Positions 45,545 to 58,200 of a stretch of 64,000 nucleotides of DNA are shown here, piece by piece. A program made the translations under genes and the position numbers. The notes under the pieces were generated by a model. The model was not told where the DNA came from. It saw only the letters and a program-made list of their open reading frames with translations, and did no database searches. The stretch comes from Muricea muricata (lineage: Eukaryota > Cnidaria > Anthozoa > Malacalcyonacea > Plexauridae). Positions within the stretch are counted from its first letter, which is position 1, and the number at the start of each line of letters is the position of its first letter. Where the stretch lies: assembly GCA_963855995.1 (NCBI GenBank), contig OY979717.1:2911179-2975178 (forward strand), given 5' to 3'.

Positions 45545-48500
45545 CTAACAGTACTGTGTGCGTTGTTCGCGCCAAGTAAATAATGGATTTTCAAACACTT
45601 GAACATCTCTCTCAATACCAATGCACGCCATTTCTGCAACAGGATAGGTCCTTGTTTCTGCCTTGCACTTGTTAAATACTTTCCCCAAAAACACTTGCAA
45701 ACATCGACGATACGTTGTACTTGTAACGTAATAAATTACAGGATTTATAACTGATGTAGAGAGTGCAAATATCACTGTAACACTGTGCCATTTTGTTCCA
45801 ATTGTCACCACATCAAACTTGTATAGAAGATAATATACTTGATTTGGGCTCCAGCATGTTAGAACAACAAGTGACGTAGCTGCGCACGTGTTTAGCAGCT
45901 GTCTTTCATAGTTGGGTCGTAGGCTGCAGCGAACGTTTTGATCATGCCATTTTCTGTACAACGAACATAAAACCAGAACTAGTACCAGTGATGGTGCGAT
46001 AAATTTGAATGAAATTTCTACAAATGCCACAATTTTTCTCGTTTGGTAGTCTTTGTACGACCATTGGCAGGGTGTTTGAGCGTTCACATCCTTACTTGGA
46101 CTCATTTCTGTTAAATGTGGCGCATTTGTGAATAAGCCGAGCACCCAAATGATAAAAACACAGGCTTTTACCTTCAATGAAGATATGACAGTTCTGTATT
46201 TAAAAGGATATCGTACAGCAAACCATCTTTCAATTGATAAAAACATCACTGTATACACAGATACAATACCAAACAAAAATATCATAAACTGGGAAAAAAG
46301 AACACGACAGTATATTTCTCCCGCTATTCCATCTGCGGAGTCCACCAAATTTACTGGGAGGATTAGAGCTGGTGTAATTACTAGTGCAATGCCTAAAATG
46401 TGCAAATGAAGAACGTGGTTAAAATTACAGTCCCCATACACGGGGCCGTTCGCCGTAGTTCGAAAATGTGGCTAGAAAACAAATTTCATTAAGCATGTCG
46501 TGGAACTGAGGTATCTTTGCAGAACATAACTTTTTCAAACACGGGGAGCTCGAATCTGAAAAGTTGCCGCTCCTCTGACCCGCAGTTTTTTCATAAAATC
46601 CATTTTAATTCTCACTCTTTCAACACGCTTCAAATAATCTCCCGCCATTTTGAATTCTTCAATATTCCGTTTGCAATCGCTCAGAATGATGATTATTCTG
46701 TCCCAGATCCCTCAACTCGTGGTAAATTGTCATTCTAACCGATGGAATTGCTAAAATCATTCACTTTGTAAACACATGGCTTCTTACAAAGCTGCTAGTC
46801 ATGTTTGTGTTGTGAAGTCCATTTCCCCGGCAAATGCAGAAATAAAAGAGCTATTAAAAGGGATATATCAGCAAAAATTATTGAGACATAAGAAAACAGT
46901 GCTTAAACCTATTTTTATCATATAAAAAACTCACAGAAGTCGACGATTCAGGTAATATAAGTAAGCTTGAGAGACCTAAAACCACCCTTGCCAATGCTGG
47001 TCGAAAACGTTTGTCAGAGGAAAACGTCGGACAACCAGGAAAGTATAACTAATAATAAGTTATCAGCAATGTTGTGCTTAAGAGCCAAGTATAACTGCAG
47101 CAAAAATGTTGCCTTTGGCTTTGACCAAAAATAGGTAAAATCAATAATAGTCCACCTTCATCACGCATTCATTAACTGTACATAACCTCCCAGGATAAAT
47201 GATTAGTTGACAATTTTTAAATATCAGAGAGTTTTGCAACAATTGTTTTCATGTATTCATTAAGCGTTAACGCTTGAAACTTCTGTTTTAAATGTTTTGT
47301 TCCTCACTTTCCAATAATATTATTAGAACTACAAATAAAATATATATTGTCTTCAATGTGTCCAGTTACTTCAGTGCACAAGAAACATAAGGTCTGAAAC
47401 ACCAACAGTAACATGCACTAAAACACTTATCAACCTAAGTTGAAAATAAACCGACAGAACAATCTTCAATAAAGGGGGTTTTCATCCAAACCTCCCATAA
47501 AAGAGACACAATTTATAGCTCACTAAGTGACCATTAATTTCACTAAGAGGCTGTTCAATATATATAAACAAGGTGACAAAATAGTGCGCCGAATATCGTT
47601 TTTACAATGGAGTGTTATTGCAGCAGTTGCGATATCACTGGTGGGGTAATGCCCCCCAGTTACAAGTTGCTAGAGGGGTTTTCTCAAGCCAATGCCTAAT
47701 TAAATTTTCCTGGAAGGTATCTAGAAGTGAAAGGTGTTTCCAACATGTTTCCAACCTATGTGTTACATTAGAATCACATATACAATTGATAATAACGACT
47801 GATTTTAAAAGGGGAATTGTTGGTGTTTCTTGTGCACATTGACCCTAATAACAACTGATTTTAAAAGGGGAATTGTTGGTGTCCCTTGTGCACATTTTCT
47901 TCTACTTTTGGCAGGCGAAGTGAAAGCTCTAGCAGGCGTCTTGTTCCTTTTTATCAAAATAATCGAGTTTTTTTTTGCATCAGAAAAAACCAGTAGCAGC
48001 TCTACAGTTCTATGCTGGCTATGAAAAGCATGCTATTGTTATACTTTTATCATTACATTATCCCCGAAATCAGAAATCGCTTTTAATAGTTGCTGTCTGA
48101 GATACTATGTTGCATTGTGACAACTTCCATTCAAGGTAACCCAGATTGAAAAAAGCCAGATGGAAATGTCATATCTGTGATGTCTAAAGCCCCAGGCTGT
48201 TTACAGATTGAGCAAATTTAGGGAAAAACATTTGAAGATGGATAAGGACAATTAATCTATTACCTTTTTCAGAACTGGAAATAGAATGAATTTGTCCGTT
48301 GCTTTCCTATTACAAACGTTTTCGTCCAGCATTGGCAAGGATGGCTTTAGCTCTCTCTTTAAAGGTTACTTGTTATATAGTAAACCTGTCTGAATAGTAG
48401 ACTTTTGCGAGTTCTGTTTATGATAAAGACGTATGTAAGCACTGCTTTATTATGTCTCAAAAATTTTTGCTAATATCCCTTCTAATTTCTCCATTTTTGC

Positions 48501-51500
48501 CGTGGAAATGGACTTCACACACACAAACATGACTAGCACCTTTGTAAAAAGCCATGTGTTTACAAAATTAATGATTTTAGCAGTTCCATCGGTTAGAATG
48601 ACAATTTACCACGAGTTGAGGGACCTGGGACGGAATAATCACCATTCTGAGCGATTGCAAACGGAATATTAAAGATTTAAAATGGCGGGAGATTATTTGA
48701 AGCGTGTCGAAAGAGTGGAATTAAAATGGATTTTATGAAAAAACTGCGGGTCGGAGGAGCGGCAACTTTTCAGATTCGAACTCCCCGTGTTTGAAAAAGT
48801 TATGTCCTGTAAAGTTTCCTCAGTTCCACGACATGCTTAATGAAAGTGAACGATATCGGGTCACGGCGAACGGCCTTTTATGTCCATGGTCACAATGTTA
48901 CTATCTCTTGCATCATTTCCATGGGCATACTGCATAACCCGGACTCGGACTCGGACCCAGACTCGGACTCGGACCCGGACTCGGACTCGTGAAAAAATTC
49001 GTTACAAAAAGAATTCGTAGTTGCAGGGAAATATTTTTTAAGAATTACTATGGTGTTACAAACACAGTTTTCCTGCCAATTTGCAACCAATTTGTAAAAA
49101 TCTATAAGGCTTATATGTTCCTGATTGTTTTAGGCTCAACATTAAGCTTGGATCTGATTATATAGCATGTAAATATTAAAGCCTTTCATACAAGATCTTC
49201 TTCTTAAGCTATTTGAAGGCAAGTTCTGCACTTACGCGCAATTTTCGCATCATATCATTTTGCCGGCATCATGCGCTATTTTCTTGGACCACAATACTTT
49301 GACAAGCGTACGCATTATACACAACTACTGTTACTACGAAAAACGACAACATTTTTATTGATTCAATGTTTTGACCTTATTTTGTCATCATCTGGAATCT
49401 GATGATTACGCATTATAAGGTTCCAAATTTCGCCCAATTTTCGCACAGGAAATATATTAGCGATACAAAAACTTTAACCGACCATATGTTGAAACACAAC
49501 ACCTTGACAAGCTTTGGGCGGCGCTTTTATGTATTGCAAGGCTCCAAAGTCCAAAGAATTTATTGCAATACGTGCGATCATCCACAGAAGATTATACAAG
49601 CTTTCAAGCGATGCGTTAGTTACAAAATTTATAAAAGTATTTCGTGTTTGTATGGCTCACTGCCTCACTTGTAAAAAAGAACGCGCAAATGCGCTATTTT
49701 ACCCATGTAAAGATTTAGTAATTGTCGCCAGAGCAAGGAGAGAATATTGGAAAAACGGAGAAAAAGTCATCTCGAGCGAGCTGTCTAACGTATATTTTCA
49801 TGTCAATCCGAACTGCGTTGCTGTTAAAAATGCATTTTTCGTGCCCGGATTGGTACAAATTCCTCCTGATTTACAACCTTTTTTAAAAGAATCGCACAAG
49901 AGGGAACTGAAGAGGAAACTTAACCTTAACTTTTCGTAGTTCATATATTGTAAATAATACTTTCTTTGCACTGGCACGTTCGTTTATCCTGATAAACATT
50001 TTGTTAATTTTTAATGGAAGATCTTGTATGAAAGGCTTTAATATTTACCTGCTATATAGTCAGATCCAAGCTCAATGTTGAGCCTAAAACAATCAGGAAC
50101 ATATAAGCCTTATAGATTTTTACAAATTGTTTGCAAATTGGCTGGAAAACTGTGTTTGTAACACCATAGTAATTCTTAAAAAGTATTTCCCTGCAACTAC
50201 GAATTCTTTTTGTAACGAATTTTTTCACGGGTCCGAGTCCGAGTCCGAGTCCGGGTCCGAGTCTGGGTCCGAGTCCGAGTCCGGCTTATGCAGTATGCCA
50301 TTTCCATGCACAGTATCTGAGACAATGTTTATGCCTCAGTCATTTGGAACCACGCCCCCCCCCCCACCCCCGGGACATAGCGGGGATGTTCAAAAATATA
50401 ACAGGGATTTAACGCCATTTAACAGCGCAATATGCCCCGTAGTGCCGTGGAATTAACTACGAATTTTAACACCGGGGAATCAAACCAGGATTTAACAGCC
50501 GGTCTTAAAATGGCGTCCCACAAAACAACTTGTAGAAAAGTATGTTTATGTATCCTTAGCAATTCATAAACTTACAGTAGGTATACATTAAATCAGGTTT
50601 TACCTTATTTATTTCAGCAATATTAAAAGATCTATTTGAAATTTGATATGAACGCATTGAACGCAATTTATAAAAACGAGCTTTATATATTTGTTATATT
50701 AACTGTTGCTATTTTCTTGTTATATTGGCGTAATATTTTTAACACTTCATAAGGTTTTAAATTAATGTGTGATCTGGTTGATTTGGATGTTTTGAGGCCC
50801 CGCTATACTGGGGGTTTAACAAGTAACTTTGCACCAGGGGTGGGGAAATTAACAGTTTTTAACACTTGGTTAGTGTTAAGTTCCCCGCTATGTCCCGGGG
50901 GTGGGGGGGAGGGGTGGTTTTACAAATGACTGAGGCATTACTCACGGGAGCCGAAATAATGCCGGTAAAATCTACTTGCGTTTACAGTACGCCGTTACAG
51001 TTTTGTAACTTGTTTACAAGCAATCATATAAACCCAAAATATTTTTAACAAAGCAAAGAAATTTAAACGAAAAGCATTCAAGTTTGCTGTTTTGAGACCT
51101 GAGATGTTTCATTTACAAGCGGCACCAAAAATTAACGGCGTTTGTGTTTACACAACACCGCGTAGCGGTCCGTTTTCGTTCGACCACGTTTATTAGAAAG
51201 CGTGGTCGTGTCGCTACCGCAAAAGTAACGTTTTCAAACAAATCCGCTCCGGTGCTGTGTAAACGGAACGCCGTTTTGTTACTTTTTTCCGCCGTTTTCA
51301 GACCGATCCGGAGTAGTGTAAACGTAGTCTGAGTATCATGTTTGATATGATTATTGCTTTAGCCCTTTAGATGTATGATCATGCATTTATCATGACAAAT
51401 TACTCCAGACCTGTATTTAAGTATTTTGATTCACAAGCACTGAATCACGAGTGTCTAAGATAAGTATCTAGTTATTTTAGCAAGTTAGTAACCACGTTTA

Positions 51501-53011
51501 CGTTCATGTACATGAACTGACGAAGTACTGTGGACAAATCACAACATTATTAATTATAATTTATTAATGGACATAGTTTGCTTGTTATCATGTTGCTGTT
51601 GTGTACTCAGATTGCTGTAGCATATCATCGCTAAAATGTGTATATCATTGTCTCTAATATTTTTTGCATTATCATGAGAACAGCATCATCCCCTTTGGCC
51701 AGGGTCAGGTTGGTGCGCACCCCCTCCCCAAGTAAATCCATCTCAGCAATATTAAACGCAGTTCAAGGTTATCGTGTTTCACGGCATGCATCGTTTTTGG
51801 ACCCATACGGGATCGATATTTCTGTATAGTTGCAAGATGTCCCATGCAGCTACTTTTTAAAACCTAAAGTGGTTTGCTTTTCCCCATAACGCCTCTGCTC
51901 TATAACATTAACTATTTCCACTCAATACGTAAATAACTAAGAAATTGAGATTATCAGCAATTATACTGAACTTTCTTCGCACGAACTGTCTATTAGAAAG
52001 ATTAATTGATAATAAAAAGCAGATGCTTGATATAGATCACAGGAAATGTCAATAAAACTGAAATTTAAGTAATAACATTGCCAGAAATCCTGCATCGCTG
52101 CAATTATACTTAATAACGAAGAGATATACAAAATACAGTCAGTAACTCCTTAACAGCACATTTAAAAATAACGTGTTAACTCATTCAAATCATTTTGGTT
52201 CAATTTCTTAGATGTTCTTTGTTGTTTTATTAGCAGATTGACATCTTGACTACAGACGTATTAGCTCAATGGCGGAATAAAATTATAGCGATTACTACTT
52301 CTTGGTATTCATGCCATAACCATAGGTCATCTATGCTGCTAGCCTGTGCACAGACGCAACACTCTCTAATATAACGTGCCACATTAGTAGCGCGTTTCAG
52401 CCTATACCAGGTTTGTAATCCATACAATAACGGATGTTGTGACTACAGCTCAATCATTTGCCGTTCCTGAAGTGAAGGCAAAAAATCTGAGCAAAAACGC
52501 CTGAGCAAACATTGCTGAATAAGAAACAACTTGTGTGCGACAACCGGTAGTCCTACATTTTATAACCAAGTTAAAGTTTTAATAAAATGGACAATTCAAT
52601 ATATATAAATATGTACAAATTACAAAATAGACGCAGGAGGCAGTCTATTTACTCGATTTCACTCTGCACTATGCAAAAGCAGCACAATCGGTTACTTTCT
52701 CTTTACTCCCTTCACAACTCTCTCTTCCTTGCATTTATTATTTAACAAGATATATATTATACAAATAGATTACCTGCGAGCATATCAGACAGCATAATAT
52801 TGTAAAGAAGGATATTGTGATGACCACGTTTTATTTTCTTATAGTTTATCAACATTGCTATGAGAAATAACCCATTAGGTACGATGGATCCTAGACTGAT
52901 AATTGAAAATATCACTTTCATCACGTTGTTGGAGTCCGTATGACTATTTCTTGCTGAAGCGTTTCCATCACTCGCTGGAACAAATGTTATGTTAAAGATT
53001 GGAGCTGTCAT
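45545..53011 (-). CDS. Class A (rhodopsin-like) G protein-coupled receptor, two exons
   Basis: Exons on the minus strand: 53011-52774 (ATG at 53011) and 46392-45545, with a 6.4-kb phase 1 intron inside TM2; together 361 residues. The extracellular N-terminus has sequons NIT and NAS. TM1 contains IVPNGLFLIAML; the splice rebuilds TM2 as NIMLSDMLAGIALVI with the conserved Asp. TM3 starts after the conserved Cys (GEIYCRVLF) and ends ERW, a variant of DRY; the partner Cys is in TPCQWSYKD. TM6 has CWSPNQVYYLL (CWxP) and TM7 NPVIYY (NPxxY). These mark a peptide- or amine-type class A receptor. Ligand and subfamily cannot be read. An upstream in-frame extension to 53101 lacks an ATG. Without the first exon the second alone would lack TM1. 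The intron is nearly filled by transposons. Confidence 0.88.
46433..48888. mobile_element. About 2.46-kb element with about 600-bp inverted ends
   Basis: The segment 46433-47040 recurs inverted at 48295-48888: for example catgtcgtggaactgag, cggttagaatgacaatttac and cagcattggcaaggatgg occur on opposite sides in mirrored order. Outer ends share ggccgttcgccg. Inside are two direct copies of a 56-base unit (about 47787-47900) and no recognisable transposase. The left end is about 40 bases from the acceptor of the GPCR second exon. Confidence 0.75.
47787..47900. repeat. Direct duplication of about 56 bp
   Basis: Two adjacent copies of a unit containing ctgattttaaaaggggaatt and ttgttggtgt, differing at a few positions. 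They lie in the middle of the long-TIR element. Confidence 0.8.
48893..50326. mobile_element. About 1.43-kb element with about 300-bp inverted ends and an internal ORF
   Basis: The segment 48893-49195 recurs inverted at 50017-50326, including the words catactgcata, gaattcgtagttgcagggaa and ttgtatgaaaggctttaata. Each arm carries a tract of GGACTC/GAGTCC hexamers (48942-48990 and 50230-50284). It abuts the preceding element with almost no gap. The interior carries an ORF at 49529-49939. Confidence 0.75.
49529..49939 (+). CDS. Unknown 136-residue ORF inside a long-TIR element
   Basis: From the ATG at 49529 the frame stays open for 136 residues: basic N-terminal half (IAIRAIIHRRLYKLSS), then CMAHCLTCKKERANALFYPC, a helical basic stretch (VIVARARREYWKNGEKV), and a proline-containing C-terminus ending KRELKRKLNLNFS. 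The cysteine arrangement is faintly like a broken zinc finger or RING but lacks enough ligands. No family is recognised. It is the only long frame between the inverted arms, so it may be the element's own protein or captured host sequence. It is antisense to the GPCR intron that contains it. Confidence 0.45.
   Translation: MYCKAPKSKEFIAIRAIIHRRLYKLSSDALVTKFIKVFRVCMAHCLTCKKERANALFYPCKDLVIVARARREYWKNGEKVISSELSNVYFHVNPNCVAVKNAFFVPGLVQIPPDLQPFLKESHKRELKRKLNLNFS
50331..50938. mobile_element. MITE-like element with about 55-bp inverted ends
   Basis: Left end ATGCCTCAGTCATTTG, then C-rich accacgcccccc and ggacatagcgggg; all recur inverted at the right end. The interior is AT-rich with noncoding text. 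It lies in the GPCR intron a few bases from the previous element. Confidence 0.75.
51131..51333. mobile_element. Probable MITE with imperfect inverted ends
   Basis: Left cgtttgtgtttacacaac and right gtagtgtaaacgtag face each other, with inverted gcggtccgttttcg/gaaaacggcgg-like text inward. It is notably GC-richer than its surroundings. Boundaries are approximate. Confidence 0.5.
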
Positions 53012-55267
53012 GTTGAATTGACTTTTAGTTACGTTGTCAGTGAACCGAAGGCGAATGTGTGTTTGCACTGTGTCTTTGTTTACTTTCGAAACTGTTGTTT
53101 TTTACATAAATTCAAACTAACCTTCAAACAAAATATAGTTTTAGTTTGTTTTTAGAATAACATTCTTTTAAATTCTGCAATTTTTCGTTAGTTAGGCAAC
53201 TGCACATAACCTTTAGAAAAGTTGTTTTTATTTCAACTACCACATTATCAGTTTTACGAATGAATTTTATACCTACTGAGCAGCAACAAGTCATTATCTC
53301 CGTGATAATGAATGACGCACTAAAAAATACTATAGCAAGGATTACTAGTTATGAGTTATTTGTAACGGTAATGATTTTGATATTAAAATAACATTCGCTG
53401 AAACGTAAAGAGCGTTCTGCTCTTCTGTACAGAGCAGCAGATGTGCAGATGCATCTCAGTTTCTGCAGGTGTTGCAAGGCAGCGGATAGGATTATGACGT
53501 TTTTTACTGTGAGGGTTTTTTGTCTTAGTTTTTAATTTCAGGCATGCGATAATTCACGTCCGTGCTTATTAAGATTTTTGACATTTTGAATATTAGGGAT
53601 GTTGAAACTACGTAAGTAAAACGTAAGTGGTTTTAATTAAATAGACTAAACAAGGTGCCTCGAAACTTATTCATTTGATAAAGTTCAACATTTTATACAA
53701 ACTTTAATAAGTATTCCGGAAATTCTAAAGAACGAAGTGCATTATTATCGTATGAAGGTAGATTGTTACGAATAGATCATGATCATGCTTAACTGCCTGT
53801 TTGACATTGCCATACCATTTGGAGACATAGTAATACTGTTTTTTTAATACTGTTTTTTTTTCATAGAATTAGGAATTTCAATTACTTCTACTGTAAGATG
53901 AGCTTTTCAATTTATTTCAAGAATAGTTTTAGATCTGGAAATATTTCTTCCAAAGTGCTCGCCCGGCTACATAATGGGGACATCACACAGGGTATAAATT
54001 ATGTGACGTCATGGCCGCCATGTCGCTGAACTTGGACCATATAGGTACACCATTACTCTCCTCTGCAGAGGCTTTTTGTTTCTTAAGCTAGTGCCTTTTT
54101 ATTAGTCTTCGTTTTATTGGTCGACGTTTCCCCAGGTTCACGGAGGATTATTGGAAGTTGAAATTTATAGCTAGGCACCAGTTATAAAACCAAGAAGCCT
54201 TTGCGGGGAAGAGTGCATGATAGACCAATATAAAGATTACTTCGAATGCTCCGAGCTAATTATAAACAAAAACACTAGATCTTGTAGATCCTGAAAATTA
54301 ATAATAACGTCATTTTTCAATTTTGATATGCACAAACCCGAATGTCTCACAATTGCTCAACTTATTGAGAATGTTCCATGTCCTCTCAAGGCCATCCTCA
54401 AACAACACTCTGAAAAACATCGGACGGGGGGAGAGAGGTACTGAAGTTGGCAGCGTATTATTGGTTTCAATGCATACATTACATGCGACTTTCGCTATAA
54501 ATGCAGGTTCGTCTGCTATTAATCATTAAGGATTTTGAATAAACACTCGGCGGATACGATGAACGTATGCCAATACATGGCGTGTATACGACAGATTCGA
54601 GAGCTTTAGATTTATCACGACAACAATAATTTGTCGTTGAGAATGAAGTTTTGTAAACTGGATAACATTCTGACGCAATGATCCAGAGCGAATAAGAATG
54701 CGGGTTTGTAAGAGGCAATTTCAGAAAGAGAAATCTCTTAGTTCTACTCGTTCTCGAAGTCGTACTCAAATTTGAAGCTCCCAATTAGTACGAAGAAACC
54801 ATACGTTCTTGAATGCACTCGTTGAGAACATATAAAGACCATAAAGGGGAGGGGCAGACAAACTTTACGACATTAAGATTTAATAAGATTATATATACTA
54901 TTATTCTTTAGTTAGTAAAAAGTTGTTTTTTTCGCATATATTACAAGAGCCCACAGACTATATATGTCCATCTATAAATTGAGATATCATGACAGAATAA
55001 AACGTATTCATACAACAGCCACAATATAGAAGATGGACACCTGTGTAACAAGGCGCCCAATTATTATGCAGTTTACTGGCCGCCACGAGCCAGTTCAGGG
55101 TTCTTATTGGCCAGAAAATGCAGTTGACTGGCTGGCATAATGGTAATGAGATACGTAATGCGATATACGTGGACACACAAATCTCAATTGAGTGGCCCTA
55201 CTGTCTATTCCCTATTCTCTGCAACAGCTTTCAAATTGTCCCGATACGTTTCCTTCAGCTAACATTT
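53012..55267. other. Spacer between the GPCR and OGFOD1-type genes
   Basis: Apart from the MITE at 54049-54219, no feature is recognisable. It must contain the promoter of the minus-strand GPCR at its left and the 3' UTR of the OGFOD1-type gene at its right. Small open frames appear random. Confidence 0.4.
54049..54219. mobile_element. MITE with about 45-bp inverted ends
   Basis: Left accattactctcctctgcag, followed by aggctttttg and agtgcc; the right end gives the inverted equivalents with several mismatches. No open frame. Confidence 0.6.
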
Positions 55268-58200
55268 TCATTCGAAATACGTACACATTATATTAAAATA
55301 ATGATCTTCACGTTCTTGGTTTGACGAACTGGCATTATTGTTAGTCGTTTTGCAACTGTTATTAATATGTTTAACAAACTTTAGTGTGTCCGTGTCACGA
55401 TAGACCAGTGCCAGTGAGTTCGAACATGGGTATATTGTCAACAACTAAAAGAAAAATATTTCGCCTATTAATTGCAACTGCCCCTACACCTAGACAAAAC
55501 TTGAACATTGTGTTCTGCAAGTGGAAGTTGGTGAAATGTGACATACAATGCACTCAGACTAACAAAAATTTAAATAGAATCATTCTTAATAAAGATTTTT
55601 CAAAGTCGAACATTGCTAAGGTATTTTGTTGTTCACTATAGCATTGCTGTTAATTTGAAGAACATTCATCAATGCATCAAGAAATATTGCCTTTTTATTC
55701 TAAACCACGAAATGCAGCAGTCTAAATGTGATTGCGGCAAAAAGAAAACAATGTTCAAAATGTTTAATCCTCATTCTACATCATTCTACATTACACATCA
55801 TTCTCAGTAGTAAACTGAGCACAAGACATTTTGATATAAAAAGAATGTAACATTCCCCAAAATTGAATTTTTGACATGCTGAGTTTATGCAACCTCATTT
55901 CACTTTGCTCGTTTTGGGATTCGAGCATTTTTGAATTTATTGCAACCATTTTGGAACTTAAGTTATTGAATAGTATACACTTAACTTTCTGTAAACATAA
56001 TTAACTTAATTATTGGGAACTGTTAAATTTGAAGTCTTTTATATACACTCGAACTCTCGTTTTATCATATCTGTATGACAAAATCTCCTTCTCATGCATT
56101 AAACACAAATCATAATAGCCTCCCTAGTACGATATCTCAAATCCCGTACCTCTTCGTCTTCCTCTCTTGCCACATAACTTGTATAACCTCCAAACTCTTC
56201 ATTCCATCCTGCAGCAAGATCGAAACATTAGATTTCATCCAAAAATATATAATTCTATGTCAACTGTTTTATGATAATATAAATCTATGCTCAACCAATT
56301 TCAGCTTAGCGTTTTTTTGTCAAAAATAATACAAAAAAGCTGCACTGAACGTTTCTGTAGCTGTTGAGAACTTTAAAAACTGAGAGTAAAAACAAATTTT
56401 TTATGATTGAGTGGAGATAAGTATAGTAATACTGAGTGGTTCTCTGCGAAGCAACATTTTTTATAGGTTATTTTTTAATTTCTTTTATTTTATAGCAATT
56501 TTTCCGTTAAAGCATTTTATATTCATAGTAAATTCTTTGACATTACGTGAAGAAGAAATGAAGCAAGCCGATAGTTGCGAATATAAGAAACAAAACATAA
56601 AACAAGATCCATAATCATTTACTATTTAAAATACTGACTCACCATCACAACCAAGATAGAACAAGGCGTCCAAAGCCATCTCGGAAGCTTCTGGATCTTT
56701 GTCGTGTATCAGTGTATAACAACCATGTGACCAGTGACATACGCTACCATGACAACCAGAACTTTTTTCGTTATTCTGTCTAGCCTGAAATTATTCGAGA
56801 TAGGTCAGCTAGGTTCTCGTTCATTACAAATTGTTGGCGATGTCTTTTGCTGTAATTACCGATACGAAGAATGCTTTGTCTTTCTGCTTATATTTCTCCT
56901 TCAATTATAATTTCCCTTTGCTGACGATTTAAAACGAATTAGAACTAACGGCTTTGCTGCCATACTGTGCAAGTGTAATTTAGTGTTCTCATCATGGTGA
57001 CAACATGACGTGCATCTAGAAATTTACTAATATGTAGGATAATGTTCCCTGTTTGATTATTTTTTCTGAAATACAGTAGGCTACGTAAGTCATGTAAACT
57101 GGAGTGAATGTTGTAATTAAATTACATGTTACGAGCCATGTTACGGTTATTCTTACATGTTACGAGCCGCGAATGTACAGTCATTAGTCTTATCACGAGT
57201 TTGAGACTGGGATCAAAGACCGGAAAAATCGTATAATGAAACTGTTTCATTATTATTACAATAACCGAAGTTATTTTCAATGACATTTATTGAAAACAAC
57301 ATTCCAATCGGCAACATTACAATCCAAATTTCATCCGGGTATACTCTGACACTATTTTATGGCACTGCACTGTTGCAACACCCAGCAACTTCTCAGTTGA
57401 AATTTTAATTTTAAATGTTGCAGTGTCTGATACTCTCACCTTCTCTTCATCTGCTGTTTCTTCTTTATTTTCATCATCATCGCGCTCTTCGCCTTGCTCA
57501 GCCACATCGACATTAGACAACTTTAGACCAGTAAATGTAGTAAGAAGTTTAAACATTGGCTCTGATTTAAACATTTGAAAACATTCTTGAAGAAGGCCAG
57601 TGAGACTGTCATCAGTAGCTTTATCATACCTCCTATATATATACAATTCAAAAAAGGATATAGCTGAGTATACCGTTGTCGAGCCAACTTCATCCGACTT
57701 ACTTAATACACAAGAACAACAGGAAATTCTCCTGTCACTCCTCTTACAATAATAAAAAAAACTAGCAAATGATCCTTGACTGATAAAAGTGGTAAAGATA
57801 GCGAAGAGCCGTCCGCAGTCTTCTCTATGTACTGGAATCATGGCTCAATGGTACAGTCGTAGATGGTTAGAAATAAAGATTCACCTAACATGTTTTGCAG
57901 ATAATAACAAACCACCTGAGCTTATTACCTCTTATTAGCAGGTCCAACTGCTTGCCAGTTAATTCCTTCTTTCTTTAATTCCTTCAGCAGTGGCTCGTAC
58001 TTCTCTTTCTGTTGTGAGAAATCGATAAATTATTTCAAAGACACAAATCACAATCATATTTAATCACGTATCTAACCAGGCTTACCGTCTAAATCATCCA
58101 GAAGCGTCATAGACAATTTAGTAGAGCGAGCATATAAAAAGGGATGCAAGGGGACTAAATACAGTTAAGGCAATTTGACTTTCCTACCAATAAAAAATCT

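Noticed and set aside
45545-46441. GPCR read as a single-exon gene starting near 46441
   Set aside because: That frame lacks TM1 and half of TM2, and its first residues come from the end of a transposable element. A splice acceptor at 46393 joins in phase to an exon with TM1 at 52774-53011.
53012-53068. Upstream extension of the GPCR N-terminus
   Set aside because: The frame is open but begins with GTG and contains no ATG before the stop at 53102-53104, so the ATG at 53011 is preferred unless another upstream exon exists.
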